DNA of 64,000 nucleotides from Phycomyces nitens (lineage: Eukaryota > Mucoromycota > Mucoromycetes > Mucorales > Phycomycetaceae), in assembly GCA_022702545.1 (NCBI GenBank), contig JAHRBC010000002.1, positions 1,550,001 through 1,614,000 on the forward strand, in the 5' to 3' direction. Each line of letters begins with the position of its first letter. Position 1 is the first letter of the stretch. Below, piece by piece: positions 24,181 through 38,820 of this stretch. The translations under genes and the position numbers were made by a program. Below the pieces are notes generated by a model that was given only the letters and a program-made list of their open reading frames with translations, was not told where the DNA came from and ran no database searches.

Positions 24181-27100
24181 TAATGGGGTATGGAGTTGAA
24201 AGAGCGGAGATGTGTTGAATAGATTTTAGGTAAAGACTGACGAAAGGTGAATGTTGCGTACAGCAATTAGACCAAGCTGATAGACGTAAGCCAACAAACA
24301 CTGGGATAATTGTGAGAGAGGATAGGATGTTAAAGGAGTGAAATGTGATGGTTATATATGACTTTTTTTTTCGAATGCTTCACATATATCCAAATCGGAT
24401 GGTTGTTCAACATTGTTCAGTGGGTACATTATTTGATCAGTGTACTGTAAATCGTACAAATCATTTCATTTGCAAACAGTCGGTCGTGTCATGTGAAATA
24501 CCCACACCTCTTTGCCGTACTTCTTTAACTTGAGCAAGAAGCCGATCTTAATGGATAGTTATTGCATTAGATATATCAGTATCACTTTTAATGTTTATTT
24601 GCTTTGTTTATTTTCAGGTGGTTTTTAGGGTAAATATAGCGTATATCTATTAGATACTTTGCTAAATGGAGGATAGAGGGTGAGAATAAGGAACAGATGC
24701 AATATGATTCTTCGGTTGTGGTTGTACAAAATCAGGATTTTTTAACCACTGTACGCTCTGTACACCTTGTACACCTTGTACGCTCCAGAGACATTTAAGA
24801 GACTATGGAGAATTATTACTTCTATTATTATTATTATTTATTGCAATAACACAGTACAGATTTTCTATATATAAAAATCTTGCTTGTGATCAAATGTCAA
24901 TGCGCAACCTTCACTGCTGAAAATTCAGATTTAATCATAGGATCCTCGGATCAAGAATCGCCAAAATTATTATTTCCAGGGTTTAGGATTTATAGTCTAT
25001 TATAAGTACACTAACAAACAAGTAAAGAAGCTGGTTTCCCAAGTAAAGTCTTAAAGAAGTGTGATGTTTGTAAATGACGATTTACTTTCTAACAAGCCAA
25101 AATATTTAAAATATATCCGTCAAACACTGTGAATAACAGTGGAACTTTAGTCACCAGAGATTATATATCGCAGTTTCGCCGCTGCAAAGACAAAAGAAAA
25201 GAAAAAAAAATGTCAGTCGTTTTGACTAAGCAAACTAAATTGATATTTCCTCCAGTAATTATGTTGATATCTTTAGCTATCTTTCTGCCATCAGAATAAT
25301 AATTAAAATCTATGTATATAACTTTTATGGATTTGTAGATTGATAGTAATCTATGACACATGTCTATGGTCAGTAATAGATGTACAGGAATGAAATTTAT
25401 GAAACTTGAAGTTTTTTTTTGCTCCATTAACAAAAAAAGATGGTGCTGTTATTTGGTGATAAACCTATTCTAATATTAACAAATAAATAAATAAAACAAC
25501 GAGTTCATTCAGAGTACGCTCTGTGTATATATATAAAAAAAACCTCCAAAAGTACTTGGAAAGAGCATTGGTGCACCTATGCAAGAGACTGAAAAGCACA
25601 ATTGTCGTGCAATGTGTACAGGTTTTAGAAAGCACAAAGAAGAAGAAAGTCTTCTAGTTAATCTTTATTTCTATTTTTGCTTACCGGGTTAGAGACTCTG
25701 TATAGAGTTTTATGCTTGCCATTGATGGTTAAGACTTATTCTTACTCTTGTACGGCTTAGATTGGTTTGGGATTGTAAATGGCATATTTGCAAGGACATC
25801 CTTTAGACTTACCTTTTCTGGTTTTAAAGAAAAAAATCGAATCAATCAGCTCATGTACGCCAATGGTACGTTTGTAATTTTTGTAAAGGTATTCTGTGCA
25901 CCATATTCTCTTGTCCTCAGTAATATTGTTTTTCATAGTTTATATGAGATGGTCAGGCGTGATCTGTTGGTGGTACACCGAATTTAACGTAAAAGTATGT
26001 ATTGATACTGATTTTGGAAATGATTGCCATGAAGAAAGTCAAATCCAATCTGCATCTCCTCTTACATTTTCCTTTTTGTTTCGTGTACCTGGCCACAGAA
26101 ACTTGCCAAAATCTAGCTGAATATGCCCCATTACCCCGCAATTACTTGGGTCTACTGCTGAACAACACTAAATACAGCCTATCTTTTTAACTCTCGAGAG
26201 AATATTTCATAGATTACGATGAGTTTTATTATCAATCAACTTCTCTTGTGAATAAAATGCTTCAAAGGCTGTCTATTCTCTTGAGTCACACGTGCATATA
26301 TTAACAAATTCATATTGAGCTTTTGTCCCTGGGAAAAATGTGTGTTAGGGCAATCAGGAGCTGGAAAAGAATGAGATTTGTTCACAAATTGCTGCGCTGA
26401 ACCATTGGCTAATTTAAAGAAAATCATTTGCCTAGAATAAAGCACAAACTATCAAATCGGGTACAGCTTGTGCTACAGCATAGATGATAATTATTGGTAA
26501 CAATTCGGGTCAACAAGTTAAAGAAGACTCTATGAAGGTTTTTATTTTGTTATTTATTTCGTACACAAATATTATTACATATTAGATTAAGGGCATATGA
26601 TAGGCACCTTTTCCTTCTCGGAAGACCATGGTTTGATCCCGTATTGTCTGCCACAATAGCATATTTTAGTATAACTGCCCAAAATTCCACTTATTCTTTT
26701 ACCCACAAAAAAGTCTCTCACAAAGCATCCAACATTTGACAATCTGATCATGAGCTAACAAAGAGTACAAACATCCTCTTGTCTCACGGTAGTTACCAAT
26801 ACTCCAACATCGACAGGGTAAATTAACCCTTGTTTCTTTATTGAAAGAGTTTTTTATAAAAAAAAAACCGAACTTGTAGCATGTAAAAAGTATTACAAAA
26901 TCATCTGTTCCCCAGGTTTTTCTACAATATTCTGGGATCTCAAGAGACCATACTTTACAAAGACTAGTCTTTTTTTAAAAAAATCGATCTGTAGTGGTTT
27001 ATTTAATAATAAATGTGTTTGTTTAATTTGCTTGGTTTCCTAGTTGTAAGTATTTGATCATTCGCTGTTGTGTATAAAGAGTTCAATTAGTCTTGATATC

Positions 27101-29639
27101 CTTGGAGTCTAGATATTCAATAGACTTGGCCGGTACTTGGATCAGCCTACTGCCATCAAAACATTAAAATGAATCAACTTGTTATATCAATTGGTTTATT
27201 CCTTAAATTCATATGTCAGTATACCCAGTGATTCCTTGCCTTGCCTCGTTTGAAAGCACTGTGCTAAAAAGAGTATAAAGCTATTTAAGTATCAATCCTA
27301 AATACTTTGGCTCTTTTTAAGAACCCTATTGCCTTGATTGTTCTAGAATTCATATCATGAGTTTGGGATGTTTTATTTAGACTTTTTATCTTGGACGATT
27401 ATTTATCATTAGGTTATATTGGCATTTGTCAAACTAGTATTTATTTATGCCCGATAGATGGGTTCATTATTAATCAATTATGGTTTTAGTTTTGGGGTAT
27501 ATATACTCGGACGATGGATATGTTTCTGTCAATTTTATTCTTGTAATTTTCAGTGTTTTCTGTTCAAACAAGGAATATTTTTTGGGTGCAGGTGCTGGAA
27601 TATTTCAAGGCAAAGGTACACTAGGCAAACTATAAATCTCTTTGGACGTTGAATTTTGCTTTTAAAAAAAAGTGTTGAATACCTTTATTTTGAACAGTAT
27701 TATATTGTGGTGTGTTTATTATGGGTATTATATGTGTGCCTTTATAATCAATTCTTAGCCACGACCTATACAATTCTAATAATAAAACCGTTATCCTGTC
27801 TTGATCGTAATTGAGTTGCAAAAATATCACTACTTTGGTACACTGATACTCGATCGGTCAGGACGTTTAGCACATTTAAACAAAAAAATCCCTGTAGTTA
27901 ATTACGGGTCAAATATATTCTTTCTCCATCTTTTGAGATCTCTATTCGAATTGTGGGTTTTTTTTCTGATCATTATTGATAATAGAATGGTGAATCTATA
28001 CACTTTTTCGAATGGCAATGATAACAATAATCTATAGAATTCAAAAAAAGGACATTGAGAGTAGCTCAATCGGTTCAATACATTTATACTATACTGCTTT
28101 TATCGTTGCGTGCTATGGTTTAAATTAATACAAGTATAAGTATAAATATAACTAAAATCCATGTCTTTATTGGGAGTTTTTTTTGGAGAAAATTTACCAA
28201 TTTAGAGATATCTTATATATTTATATACTCAAGTTAAAAAGTCTATATCTGGCCAATTAAATAAGGGTGCATTTCCTTAAAGAGTAGTGTAACTCTATAC
28301 GAATGTGTACAAGCCAGAATATATAATTTTGTACTTTATACCCAATCCATTATACACTAAAGGTGACTATTGTATTATAATTTATTCCGGTGATTTGTTC
28401 ACAAAACATAGCCATAATTCTGCCCAAGAGGTAAAATAAAATTTGGGTCTATAGTCTAAAAGGCCATGTTTTGATGAACATTGAATTAATGGTACCTAAT
28501 GTGCCATATATTTATCTCTATTAAATTAGGGCATTTATCGATATAGTCTTTACCCGTATAGATATGGCTACAAGATCAGTCTTGTGCCAGAAGAATCAGT
28601 GTTTTTATTTTGTATAAAGATTGATTTGTTTTAGATCTTTATAAATGAATCGTCTATATGTCATTTAATGGATCTAGCCAGCAAATGTATTGCGTTGCAA
28701 GTCTGTAATATAAAATACTCGTAGAGTTCATCTATGGCTCTTGGATAATCAATCATTCTTATAAATCCATACTTGTAAAGTGAGGCGTGTTTACACTGCT
28801 ATTGTATGAACCATGAATATTTTGTATATTCCAAGACAATCAACAGAATTTAGTTGAAATTTACAGTACCTATCATTAAACCGATTGGTTTCAAAGATAT
28901 TTTGTCAAGCTTAAATATCTTGGAATTCCTCTTTACCCGTACTATTTCATGCAATCTACTTTTATAAACTTGATCGTCTACACCAGAGGCTTATAGAAGG
29001 CTAGAAACCTGCATGTAACTTTGGAGCCTTGTTAATTTCAGAATCATCTAATTAAGGATACCATCACCTAGAATTTGTTTTGTAGGGATACTTTGCAGCC
29101 TATGGAGCCATATCAAATATATTCAATAAAAATCATATATCACCTCTCTATTTTCCCATACTCTATGTACTTGTAGTCTGTTGATTTAATGATGTGTTTT
29201 ACTAAAATTCCGTTATACTTTGTACGTGCACATGGACTACATTTGCGCAAATGGTCGTATTCAAGATCATTATTAAGCCTGACCGAACCTTTGGACAATC
29301 ACTCAGATCGAGAGAATTATCTGATGATTTGTACCATTTGATGTGCTTGCCACTTTCTTTGCCATTTTGTAACCAAAATTTTCTCAAGTCAATATTCTGT
29401 ACTATTTTGCTTTATCTTTAGACAGTTGTACAAGAACATTTTTACCGTTTGTCCACTATAAAGAATGTACACAGATTTATATTGACTTGTATTTGCAAAG
29501 CATATGTGTAGATAATTTCCCAGGATCAAAAAGCGTAGATGTAGAAAGTCCAGATTTCTTTCCGACTCACCGGATATCATATTCTCTTGGGTAACCAAAT
29601 GGTTTACCATGAACACCAACGATCCTAAAAAAAAGAAAA
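24181..29639. other. Gene desert, first half
   Basis: After about 400 bp of presumed promoter for the DUF3712 gene I see no supportable gene. Open frames are short and lack family resemblance. There is a TTA/ATT run near 24821-24840 and a T7A7 palindrome near 26970. Near 28056 a TAGCTCAATCGG A-box-like string is followed by a weak B-box-like GGTTTAAAT, perhaps a decayed tRNA-like or SINE remnant. Confidence 0.5.
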
Positions 29640-30740
29640 CCATGGCCACCAAGATTAGCCAACTTATACGAGTCTAATCTGCTCTTTGATCGCCCAAAGA
29701 AAGGACACCAGGTCTTTGCTGGGGTTGTTGTCACAGACGCCAATTACAAAGTACCTTGATGAACATGTGTCATTGTTGATCCCATCTGGTGTTGGGAGAT
29801 TCAGTCACACACTTTGTTGTATGACATCACTATTGCTAAGGTATTCCCCACAGAATTTAAGAATGCTGCTCAATCGCACACTTCAGACACGATTGCTGTC
29901 GGATTGGGATCTCATGACATTAGAAAACGCACGATTGTCGAGATTGTAATGACAACAAAAGTTGCTTTAAAATATTCTTAAGGCGTCAAAATTGGTGAGA
30001 AATGTGAATATTGTTTACTCTCTCTTGGATTGGAGGTAGGGTTAACCAAGGTCTTTTCCAAAGTTCCTGTGTAGAGTAGATCGAAAACAATAATCAACAT
30101 ATGTAAATATATCAAATAATATGGTATTTGCCTTGAGGTGGACATGAAACTTTCGCAAGGAGAGTTTGGGGAACAAAACTATGCTCATATCCACTCTCCA
30201 AATGGTTCTACTCCAGCACTGCTGCTACCTTTACCCCGTGTTATTCCCTTTGGGGATGTTTGGAATGTATATCCCACTTGGTCCAAGATACTTTTGCACT
30301 CCAGTTCTTACCATAATTCTAGACACCATTTCTCTGACTGCCCTGGGCGAGAATCTCGTGTCTTCTGGGGATGCAATGCGCCTGGAAACCTTTAGGCTCG
30401 CTGTCCTAAGAATACCATAGACTTCAACACGCACAATCAGACTTATCAGATACTTCTGGTAATGGAGAATGTCAAGTTTAACCTCTTTATCCATCCTGAA
30501 TTTCCGGGCGTTTCCACCTAATAATTTCTTTCAAACCGTTTCTCTGGTCTCAAAGTCCAATCCAACTCCAGCTCCTTTGAAAAGGGATTCAGACGGTGTT
30601 GTACCTTTGTATTCTCTCGCCCATCCCTTTTATCTTTCTAATAAACCACGTTCATTGAGGTTGGTTTTACCAACCAATACTAAAAAGATTCAATATGTTT
30701 TATTGGATAGAGAATGTATTATGGCTTTTTCGATATAATG
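29640..30740. other. Coding-like fragments in several frames (possible relic)
   Basis: Less AT-rich than its surroundings and holding short open stretches on both strands. Plus-strand examples are SDTIAVGLGSHDIRK and EIVMTTKVALKYS; minus-strand examples are SRYFVIGVCDNNPSKD and RRIASPEDTRFSPRAVRE. None extends past a stop or frameshift and I recognise no family. It may be a decayed gene or transposon on either strand. Confidence 0.3.
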
Positions 30741-33700
30741 TTTGTTCGTGATTCACTTTTTCTTGTAAGCAAGTTACAGAATCAATTTTAATAGAGATTA
30801 TAAACGGATCAGTTCTTCTCTTGCTTACTCTGATGAGAAGAAGGACGGATACGATAATTCATATCCTATTAATAAATGGATAATATTATATTTGAACTAT
30901 TGGAATATGGCCAGTATACTTGCAAGTAAAGAAGTTGACTGAAAATAATGTATTGTCTTGAAGTTTACCGATATTCAACAGCACTGTACATACTCTTGTT
31001 CTTTAGTCAGATATTTTCTTTTCCAACTTGATAAGCTATAAACAACAAAGATATGAAAATGAAGACAGGCATATTATTTTGGATTAGCATCCTTACTACT
31101 AATATTTTGTCAGGACCAAACAGTCTTTCAACACAATGTATTTCTTTTTTTTTTGTACCCAACTATTAAGTACCCTGCTAATTAATTCTAGTTTTATGTT
31201 CATCTCAATGAAATATTCTATCAAGCCTTTATTTTATAAACATGCCCTTTTAATAGCAATTAGTACAAATGTCTTGCTATAATATTATATAGATTCCTGG
31301 TTAAAATTGTCTAACCATTTCAGCAGCTACATCTTGTTAGTAAACCAGCTAGTAGCATTACATATTGTTTATCTACAAATATTAATGCATATAATTAGAC
31401 AATCATTATTTACTGGCACACTACAAAGAACCTATCCAACAGTTTAATATATTAAAATCATTTGCCAGCCATTTTTTATTTTACTCTTTGACAGCATTAC
31501 TTTTCTCTCGGGTTAGATAGGTACTTTGAGCCTGTTAAGAATAAAGTGATAGTGCTGATCAAGAAATATCAATTAGCAATATATATATATATGTAATGTC
31601 AAATAAAACCAAGAATAAAAGTTACCAAATTTCATTGCTCTAAAAAAAAGACATCAAGCCAAAGAGAGTATTATTTGCATGGAATGATGTGTATTTATTT
31701 TTTGTGCTGTTAGAGCTTTATATATTCTACATTGGATTCTTATGCACCAGTAGGTGAGATGATTACAATCACCCTCATATCGTTTTAGTCTACTATACAT
31801 TATGATAATATATTACTCAGAGTATTGTAAATATTAAGCAATTACGTGTGTCTTGCGTTATCGGACTATAAAAAAAGAAAAAGAATATCTTTTTGATTGG
31901 AAGGCTCTGAGTCTCTGGATAAAACACAGGTGCTCAAAATACCCAAAAAAAAATCAAAAAGTAATACTTTTAGGAGGCAAAGAGTTGGAGACACCAATGA
32001 GGTCTTTTTTTTTGGAGATCCAAGATCAGTATGCTGTACAATATTTCCACATAGATTTAGGAAATTTTATTTTTTGATCTATAGCATATTGTATATTCCC
32101 CCAAGAAGGCCAGGGAGTGAGCACCCCAGGCTCTCTTGGTGTTTATAACACTCAAAAATAGGGGCAACTGTTTTTTTTATTGAAAGTCTACCTGATCTGT
32201 TTGGATACATGAAGTTTGATGTACTTGTTCAATTAACTGTTGTCCCTGGGAAACTGATCAAGTTCCCAGACGCCGATGAACTATTGTACACTGTTCTTTA
32301 TAGAAAGCCTGCACGCCTTAATTTTACAAAAAGATGTGTACGACATTGCTGATTAAAGATCCAGTATAGACTATAAGGATGTATTCACTGAGACTTTCGA
32401 CTTGGAAGAATCACATGTAAATACAAAAGAAGTTCATCTACACATCCCTAGTAATTCCTCTTGATTATGGTTTCTGCTTTCCCAGCCAAAACTGCCATTT
32501 TTTTTTTGATAGCTTTGAGGTTTTCTGATTTGCAGTCAAAAGAATATTTTTATCTTGTTTTCGAATGGGTCCCTGATCTGTAGAGTACACATATATTCTC
32601 ACTATAAAAAGAATTGTTATAAATAATTAAGTGTAGGAACCACATGTGAAGTGAAGAGGCGTGGGCTATGGAAATATGAGAAGCAGAACAGATATCGGTT
32701 ACTTCCACTTGTGGATACTTTGTATTGGGCTGAATATTTTCTATACCGGTCTATTGGTATTAGACTAAACAACACACATATGACATCAATATAACGAACC
32801 TATCAAACTATAGTCCCAAAGTTTACGCTTTAATTTATCATTCTTGAACTTTTTATAGTGTTGTATGCTGAGCACACATGAAACTTTTAATCTTTTAAAT
32901 GTTAGTGCCTATAAAAATACTAGTCTTTTATTTATAAATGTTCTGTTTGTTTGATATTTAGCCTTGTAACCTCTTTTTTTTTCTAGGACTAATTGAATGT
33001 TCCAAAACATTATTTTTCGATCTAATAAATGGCCTTCTCCAAAGTATAATGGTCAAGGTAATTGAATAACGTATGTCCAGAATGTGAATGAGATGGGATG
33101 AACTCGGTCAGAGAAAGCCAATTAGAGGCCGAAAGAGTCTTTGACGATAAACTTTAAAAGGTAACAAAGGATGAAGTTTATCGATCAAAAGTGTTGGATA
33201 TTCATACGTTTTACTAAAGGTTTCCAGTCATATATAGTGTTTATTAACATCTTTGACATTGTTTGGTTTCTAGTCATTACTTTATATCCTTATAAAGAAG
33301 TTGTTTTTTATTGGATAGTATTTAAGCTTGGAACCACTCCTGATTTGTCAGTGAGGTTGCTGATTCTGGACTCACAGCAAAGATTATGTGACTTTTAATG
33401 ACTGTCATTCATTAGAATGTATTGAACCTGATCAAATAGTTAAACTTTTCTCTTTCTTTTGCTATTGCATTCGAGCAATGTGAATAATAAAAGAGAGCCA
33501 AGTTATACTAAATCCTCTACAGACCCAAGATATATGCTAATATCATTACAGAATTTAACCTTTCCTTGTGTCTTTCTTCAAATTTTGGGATTATATGTAG
33601 TAATTGAAGTTTAAAACCTTTTTTAACAAGGATCAATTGGCAAATCAACTTTAATTTAACGTTTTGATCTCGATTGCAATTATTTTTTTAAAGAAAAATA

Positions 33701-35207
33701 TTTGGTTCTCTTTGATCAATACATTGTACCCACCAAACACAGTGTATTTGGATCATTTGCAACCGAGCCTTTAAGATTAGGATATTAAGAGGCCTCAGCA
33801 CCTCAAGACTAGAGTAATTTCTCCTATCTAAATATCTAATGGCAAACAAGGTTTTCTTTCCAAGCAATTGGTTCAAGCTCCACCAAAAGTTCTACATTTA
33901 CTCCTCTTTATGTACCACACACACACATACGTTTAGCAAAGATAGAGATTTATCTAATTACCTTGAGTTACTAACCATGTCCAGAATTTCAAAGTACATT
34001 CGGATCATGGACATAATAGGAAATCTATGTAGGTCTATATACGTTGTATAAATAATAAATAGCTGTTTAGTCATCAGCTTGATAAAGAGTATGTACATAT
34101 TGAATAGGACATGTACACCACAGCTGTACAACGTGGCACGCACGGCACAGTAAACAAGCTATAAAGTACGAAATAAAGAATGAGCAAGAAAAGGAACTAT
34201 AAGGTACCTCTTGCTTTCTGGTTTGAGTAAATGCAATGTGAACCTTTGAGATGGTTTCTTAAACTAGGTGGTTTGGAAAGGAGTATTAACGGAACGCTCC
34301 CATTGTGGCCAAGACACGAGTTCGGAAGCAACCCCTACCCAAAAGAACATCTTGGATATTCCAAGATGTGTGTTGTATTATAGAATGCGAAATTTTTTTA
34401 CGCTCATTTCATGATATATAAATATATAACTCCCAGATAACATTTTCCGTTGATTCGGTCAGAATTTTGCAGGCTCTTTGATTGAATGATATAACTTGGT
34501 TGTCTGTCAGAGTCTTATTCTGATTATATAATAACTAGTTCTGAGGACCTTGGTGGTGTACTTTTCTGCTTTTTTAAAGCCTGGCCCTGTATTTCATCCA
34601 CACAACCATCGATATTATGTAAAAGAGATCAATTGTATGTGAAATTTAGATTGTGATGCTTTAATGCGATTAGACAAGTTTATTAAAAAAATAATATTTA
34701 TTCTCAATACTTGCCATGGTGATTTGTGCAATGTTACACATATACCCTTCATATTCGGGTCAACAGAAAATCGTAAAAATGAACAGTAACAGAGTCCATT
34801 CTGGACTTTTCTTAAAATACATACACATGTCTTGCCTATTGAACCTACAGACGGCTAATTCTCTTGCATATACAGGCTAACCTGGCAGGTCCTATGATGG
34901 GTCCAGCCGATTATTATTTCTGCTCTAGCCAACTTTTACAAGCTTAACCTTTGGTTTCTCTCTTTTGGGCTATATATTTGTAAGAATATAGAACTATAGA
35001 CCATGATGTGTAACATGCTTGTACTTCTCATCCAAGTACAATAGCCTCAGCCTCGTTGTATTTTTGGCAAGCCCATTATCAAGGATTCAGTAACCAAATA
35101 GGAAATATATATTACATGAAAAATAATACAAGATTTGAGGCAGTAGGAAATGATAAATAGTGTTCTTTCTCTTCTTTTGTTTCTTTAACCCTTTCCTTTC
35201 TCTAAAG
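30741..35207. other. Gene desert, second half
   Basis: No supportable gene. A stretch at about 32170-32460 (+) reads SLPDLFGYMKFDVLVQLTV and EESHVNTKEVHLHIPS but has no start and is broken by stops; it may be a gene remnant. The region is otherwise AT-rich single-copy-looking DNA with an AT run at about 31578-31591. Confidence 0.5.
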
Positions 35208-36716
35208 ATGCGAAGTCTTGAAAAAAAGAACCCTCTGTTTGCCACAAAGGAAACAATTATCACCCTATCTCTTGTGATGATAGAATGTATTGTTATCTGT
35301 ATCCTAGAAGGCATGGTTATCAAGTGGCATCTTCAGATGGTATCCAACTGCCAAATGGACATAAACGGTCAAGGTAGATCATATATACATTTATATTAAA
35401 TCAGCCTGTACTTACAGTCAATATCCAGGTGTCAGTGAATCAGATCTGATCTATCACAGTCTTTTTATTATTGGTCAAGTATTCCAGGTCATTCTCTGTA
35501 TCGACGCGCTCTATCAAAAGAATACTGGTAATTGATCGCAGATGTCTGTGGCTGCACGTTATTGACTGTTTTGCTTAGCCCAGTTAATCTCGTTAATATT
35601 GTTTGGACTTCTTGTTGTTGGTAAGCAATACAACCGGTACTTGATATTGAGGCTAAATATATTTTTATCTTTAAATAGTGTAAGTTTCTTTCACTTTATG
35701 TACATATGCAGACTCCACATGTCTGATCTGACACGGCTTGGCCCTATTTTAGCTATGGTGGCATTCAACTTCAGCAGCATCTTATTTTAGAACAGATTGG
35801 CTGGTAAATATCTCTTGGATCTCCTACGAAGCCAAGCATTTACCAATGTGATATAGTGGATCAAACGAAGCCTGGTCTCCTACTAGTAACGAATGGGCAA
35901 AATCTGAAGCAGGACAAATGGCTGCAATTGGATATTTTGAAGAAAAGATGCGTCCTATAGAATACAGTATCATTGGACTTATCCCGGCCTTTTTCTTTGC
36001 CTTGGCTTTCTTTGCATGGAAGATCCGTAAGCAATTTGCCTGGGACAACTACCGCAGCTTCTCTGCCGACATGAGGTAAGCCCTTTTTTGCAGGACCAGA
36101 TCAATGTACTGACATGAGAATTAGAGTACGAAGTGCCCTGATCACCACGAGTATTCTTGTTACTCTCTTGAAGCTTGATTTCTACTTTGTGTTTTCCTTT
36201 GGTGCTCAGCTTATTCCATCTCAAAAACTCCAGTACGAAGAAACAATCACGGAGACCGTCCTGGTATTTGTGCTAGGCGCAGCATTGCTTTGCCTTGCAC
36301 TACTTGCGGTCTACCGTGAAAACAAGTATATAATGGGTCTCTTCTTGTTCTGTGGAGTCCTTGCAGAGGTTTATTTTATCTACAGTCTGGTCCAGATTGC
36401 CAGACCTCGTTCTGAAGGCAACGATCCTTACCAGTTCACACGTCACTTTTTGGTATTCACGACCGTAATTGCAGCAGTTCTCTGTCTGGTTACACTGGCT
36501 GTTGCAGTAAAATGTGTGATGAACTGGCATAAGAACATCTTGATCTTTGACACCAAAGAAAAGATTCACAAGGATGAGGCACACACAACAAACGATCTGC
36601 CCTTTGACCAAGCTTCCGAAGAGTTTGAACTGGACGGATCTTCCCAACCTCATTCTAACAACACCCTGCTTAACAACAAGCGAGTCTCAAAGACTGATGT
36701 GTGGACGATTGAGTAG
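35208..36716 (+). CDS. Multipass membrane protein, UPF0658 (Golgi)-like, with 1-nt micro-exon
   Basis: Exons 35208-35373, 35429-35527, 35579-35620, 35679 (a single T), 35753-35803, 35857-36075 and 36119-36716 give 391 aa. About seven membrane helices are visible: TIITLSLVMIECIVICI, FIIGQVFQVILCI, SLILFGLLVV, YSIIGLIPAFFFALAFF, LVTLLKLDFYFVFSFG, ETVLVFVLGAALLC and VFTTVIAAVLCLVTLAV. The loop KIRKQFAWDNYRSFSADMR followed by LLKLDFYFVF resembles the fungal UPF0658 Golgi membrane family (S. pombe SPAC1952.10c type); this is recalled, not searched. The C-terminus is polar and acidic. The frame between the third helix and YGGIQLQQH is kept only if the lone T at 35679, flanked by perfect TAG| and |GTAAGT sites, is retained. 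Confidence 0.75.
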
Positions 36717-38820
36717 AACATTTCTTCATGGCCATCAGAAATGTTGGCTTCATTTATTTTACCTTTACTATTATTTATATTTTTGTTTTGGGTTTCTAAA
36801 GAAACCATTTAATCTGTAAACCTGCATCACATATTCCATTATCTACATCTTATCAATATACAGTAGCTCCATCCCCAAAGTTCGTTGTCCAATAAGGAGT
36901 AGCTTTGGTCTCCGACTAAAGTTCTCATGGTAACAGTAAATCGACACAGCAAAGTCATAAGATTACGGATTACTCAATTGTGATATGTATATTGACCATC
37001 AATACTTTTTTTTTTACTTTATGCATCACAATTTACATATTATAATCACTTTTTTTTTTTAAAAAAAAAATCGTATACTTGTTTGGCAGAAGTTTTTTTA
37101 AATAAATAAAGTCTGGAAATATATAAGAATCGAATGCCAATATAAGAATATGCTTTGAATCAGTAAAGACTCTAACAAGTCAATCCACACTGCACAAATC
37201 TTGCTAACAAGAGCTTAATAAAATTTGAAAAAACTCATGGCAGTTTTTTGTTCTCTTTTATTCACATTACTGGGTGAGAAGCATTGCCAGTACTTGGATT
37301 GAATAGTATATTACTGTTGTACAAACGGTGTCAAACATGGATTGCCGTTCACATCTCTTTCTTGCTTTGGTTTCTGACTAGCAGAGAGAAAGCTAGATGG
37401 AACACACCATTATTGTTGATCCATTTACTTGTACATGACTAGTATCCCTATCTAATCATATAGTCCATAATGGACTTTGGTGGGCCGGTTTAACGGTATC
37501 CATCAGATAAGCAACATGATCTTGAAATCATCAAATGTTTTTGATCTTGTCGCATATAATCTACTGATGTTGCAAAAAGAACTTTTACAACTACAAGCGC
37601 TGAATTGCGTAATGGATTCTATGGGTTTTCTTTTATTTTTCTCGCCTAGGTATCCAAAAAGTCACTCCTTCCAGTTTTGATAGAAGTGCAGCTGAAAATT
37701 ACTGAAACTTTTAGCAGTAATTGGGCCAATACTTTCAAAGTGTCCAAAAACTATAAGACATATTTTATGGCGTTAGAATTCTGTAATGACAAGTTGACTC
37801 TCTATACTTTGATTACAAGTCCAAAGCTGCTGATACCAAACCATGGGTGCAATCTATTATCTGTTGTGACTTTTGGGCAAAGACATACTACCTTGTCGAA
37901 ATAAATCTTATCAGGTAAAGAACCTGAGTCCAGAATTTCACCCTTATTAGCCCCATCAATGATTCTTCTTGAACAATCACCAACTTGATAAGGCTTCTCT
38001 CACAATCATAATCCCACTACACAAGCTGTGGTGATCCAGCCTTATTAATGTTTATTTTACATATACATAAGCTATAAGTACAGAGTAGCTGAGAGCTAAT
38101 AAGGTACAATAGACGAAGTATAGCAATGCATCAGAATAATAGTAACATGGATGTTGAGCTCAGAAGCTTACTCCATCTAATATGTTAATGTGGTGAAAGA
38201 TCCCACATATCAGGAAGTCCAAGATATTGTGTAACAGCACATTTAAAGAGTATAGAAAGAGTGGCACATTTTTTATCTTAATAAATACAAGCTTATATAC
38301 AGTCTCAAAGTACTCACTTACTGTCTATATCTCCATTACTATTTTTTATTGATTTAATACCCTAAAATACAACACAAGATGCATTGAATTGGAATGTCAA
38401 GATCATTTAACATGAAATCTTCAAAACTTGTATATAGCTTTCACTGCACTAAAGAAATATATTGTAGCAATAACTCTAAGGTACATATTGTATGTCTTAT
38501 CTTATTCATGTAATCTTAAAGAAAATTTATTCCTGAATACAGAGAGCACGGGCCATTTCAGAGTAACACTCAGAAACTAATCGCCGTTCAAAGAAGTGAC
38601 ACTGCCTTTAAAGATATTACTACACCGATGAACACCACACCTTTCAAACTGATACTATGATTTAAAAGTTCTTTACTTGTTTACTTGCTTCCATTGAAAA
38701 AGAAGTAGTCTTAACATCAGTTCAGTCAAACTTATTTATATACAAATATGCGCTTCCATATATGGCAAACCAATACATTCCCACACTTTGATGACTTCAT
38801 CACCTAAAAATTTTTCTATA
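36717..38820. other. Intergenic region
   Basis: No gene seen. Contains a T11A10 palindrome at about 37050-37070 and several AT-rich stretches. Short ORFs at 37477-37904 have no recognisable features. Confidence 0.5.

Noticed and set aside
26590..26655. Possible tRNA with GGTTTGATCCCG B-box
   Set aside because: Acceptor and anticodon stems do not pair; at best a decayed remnant.
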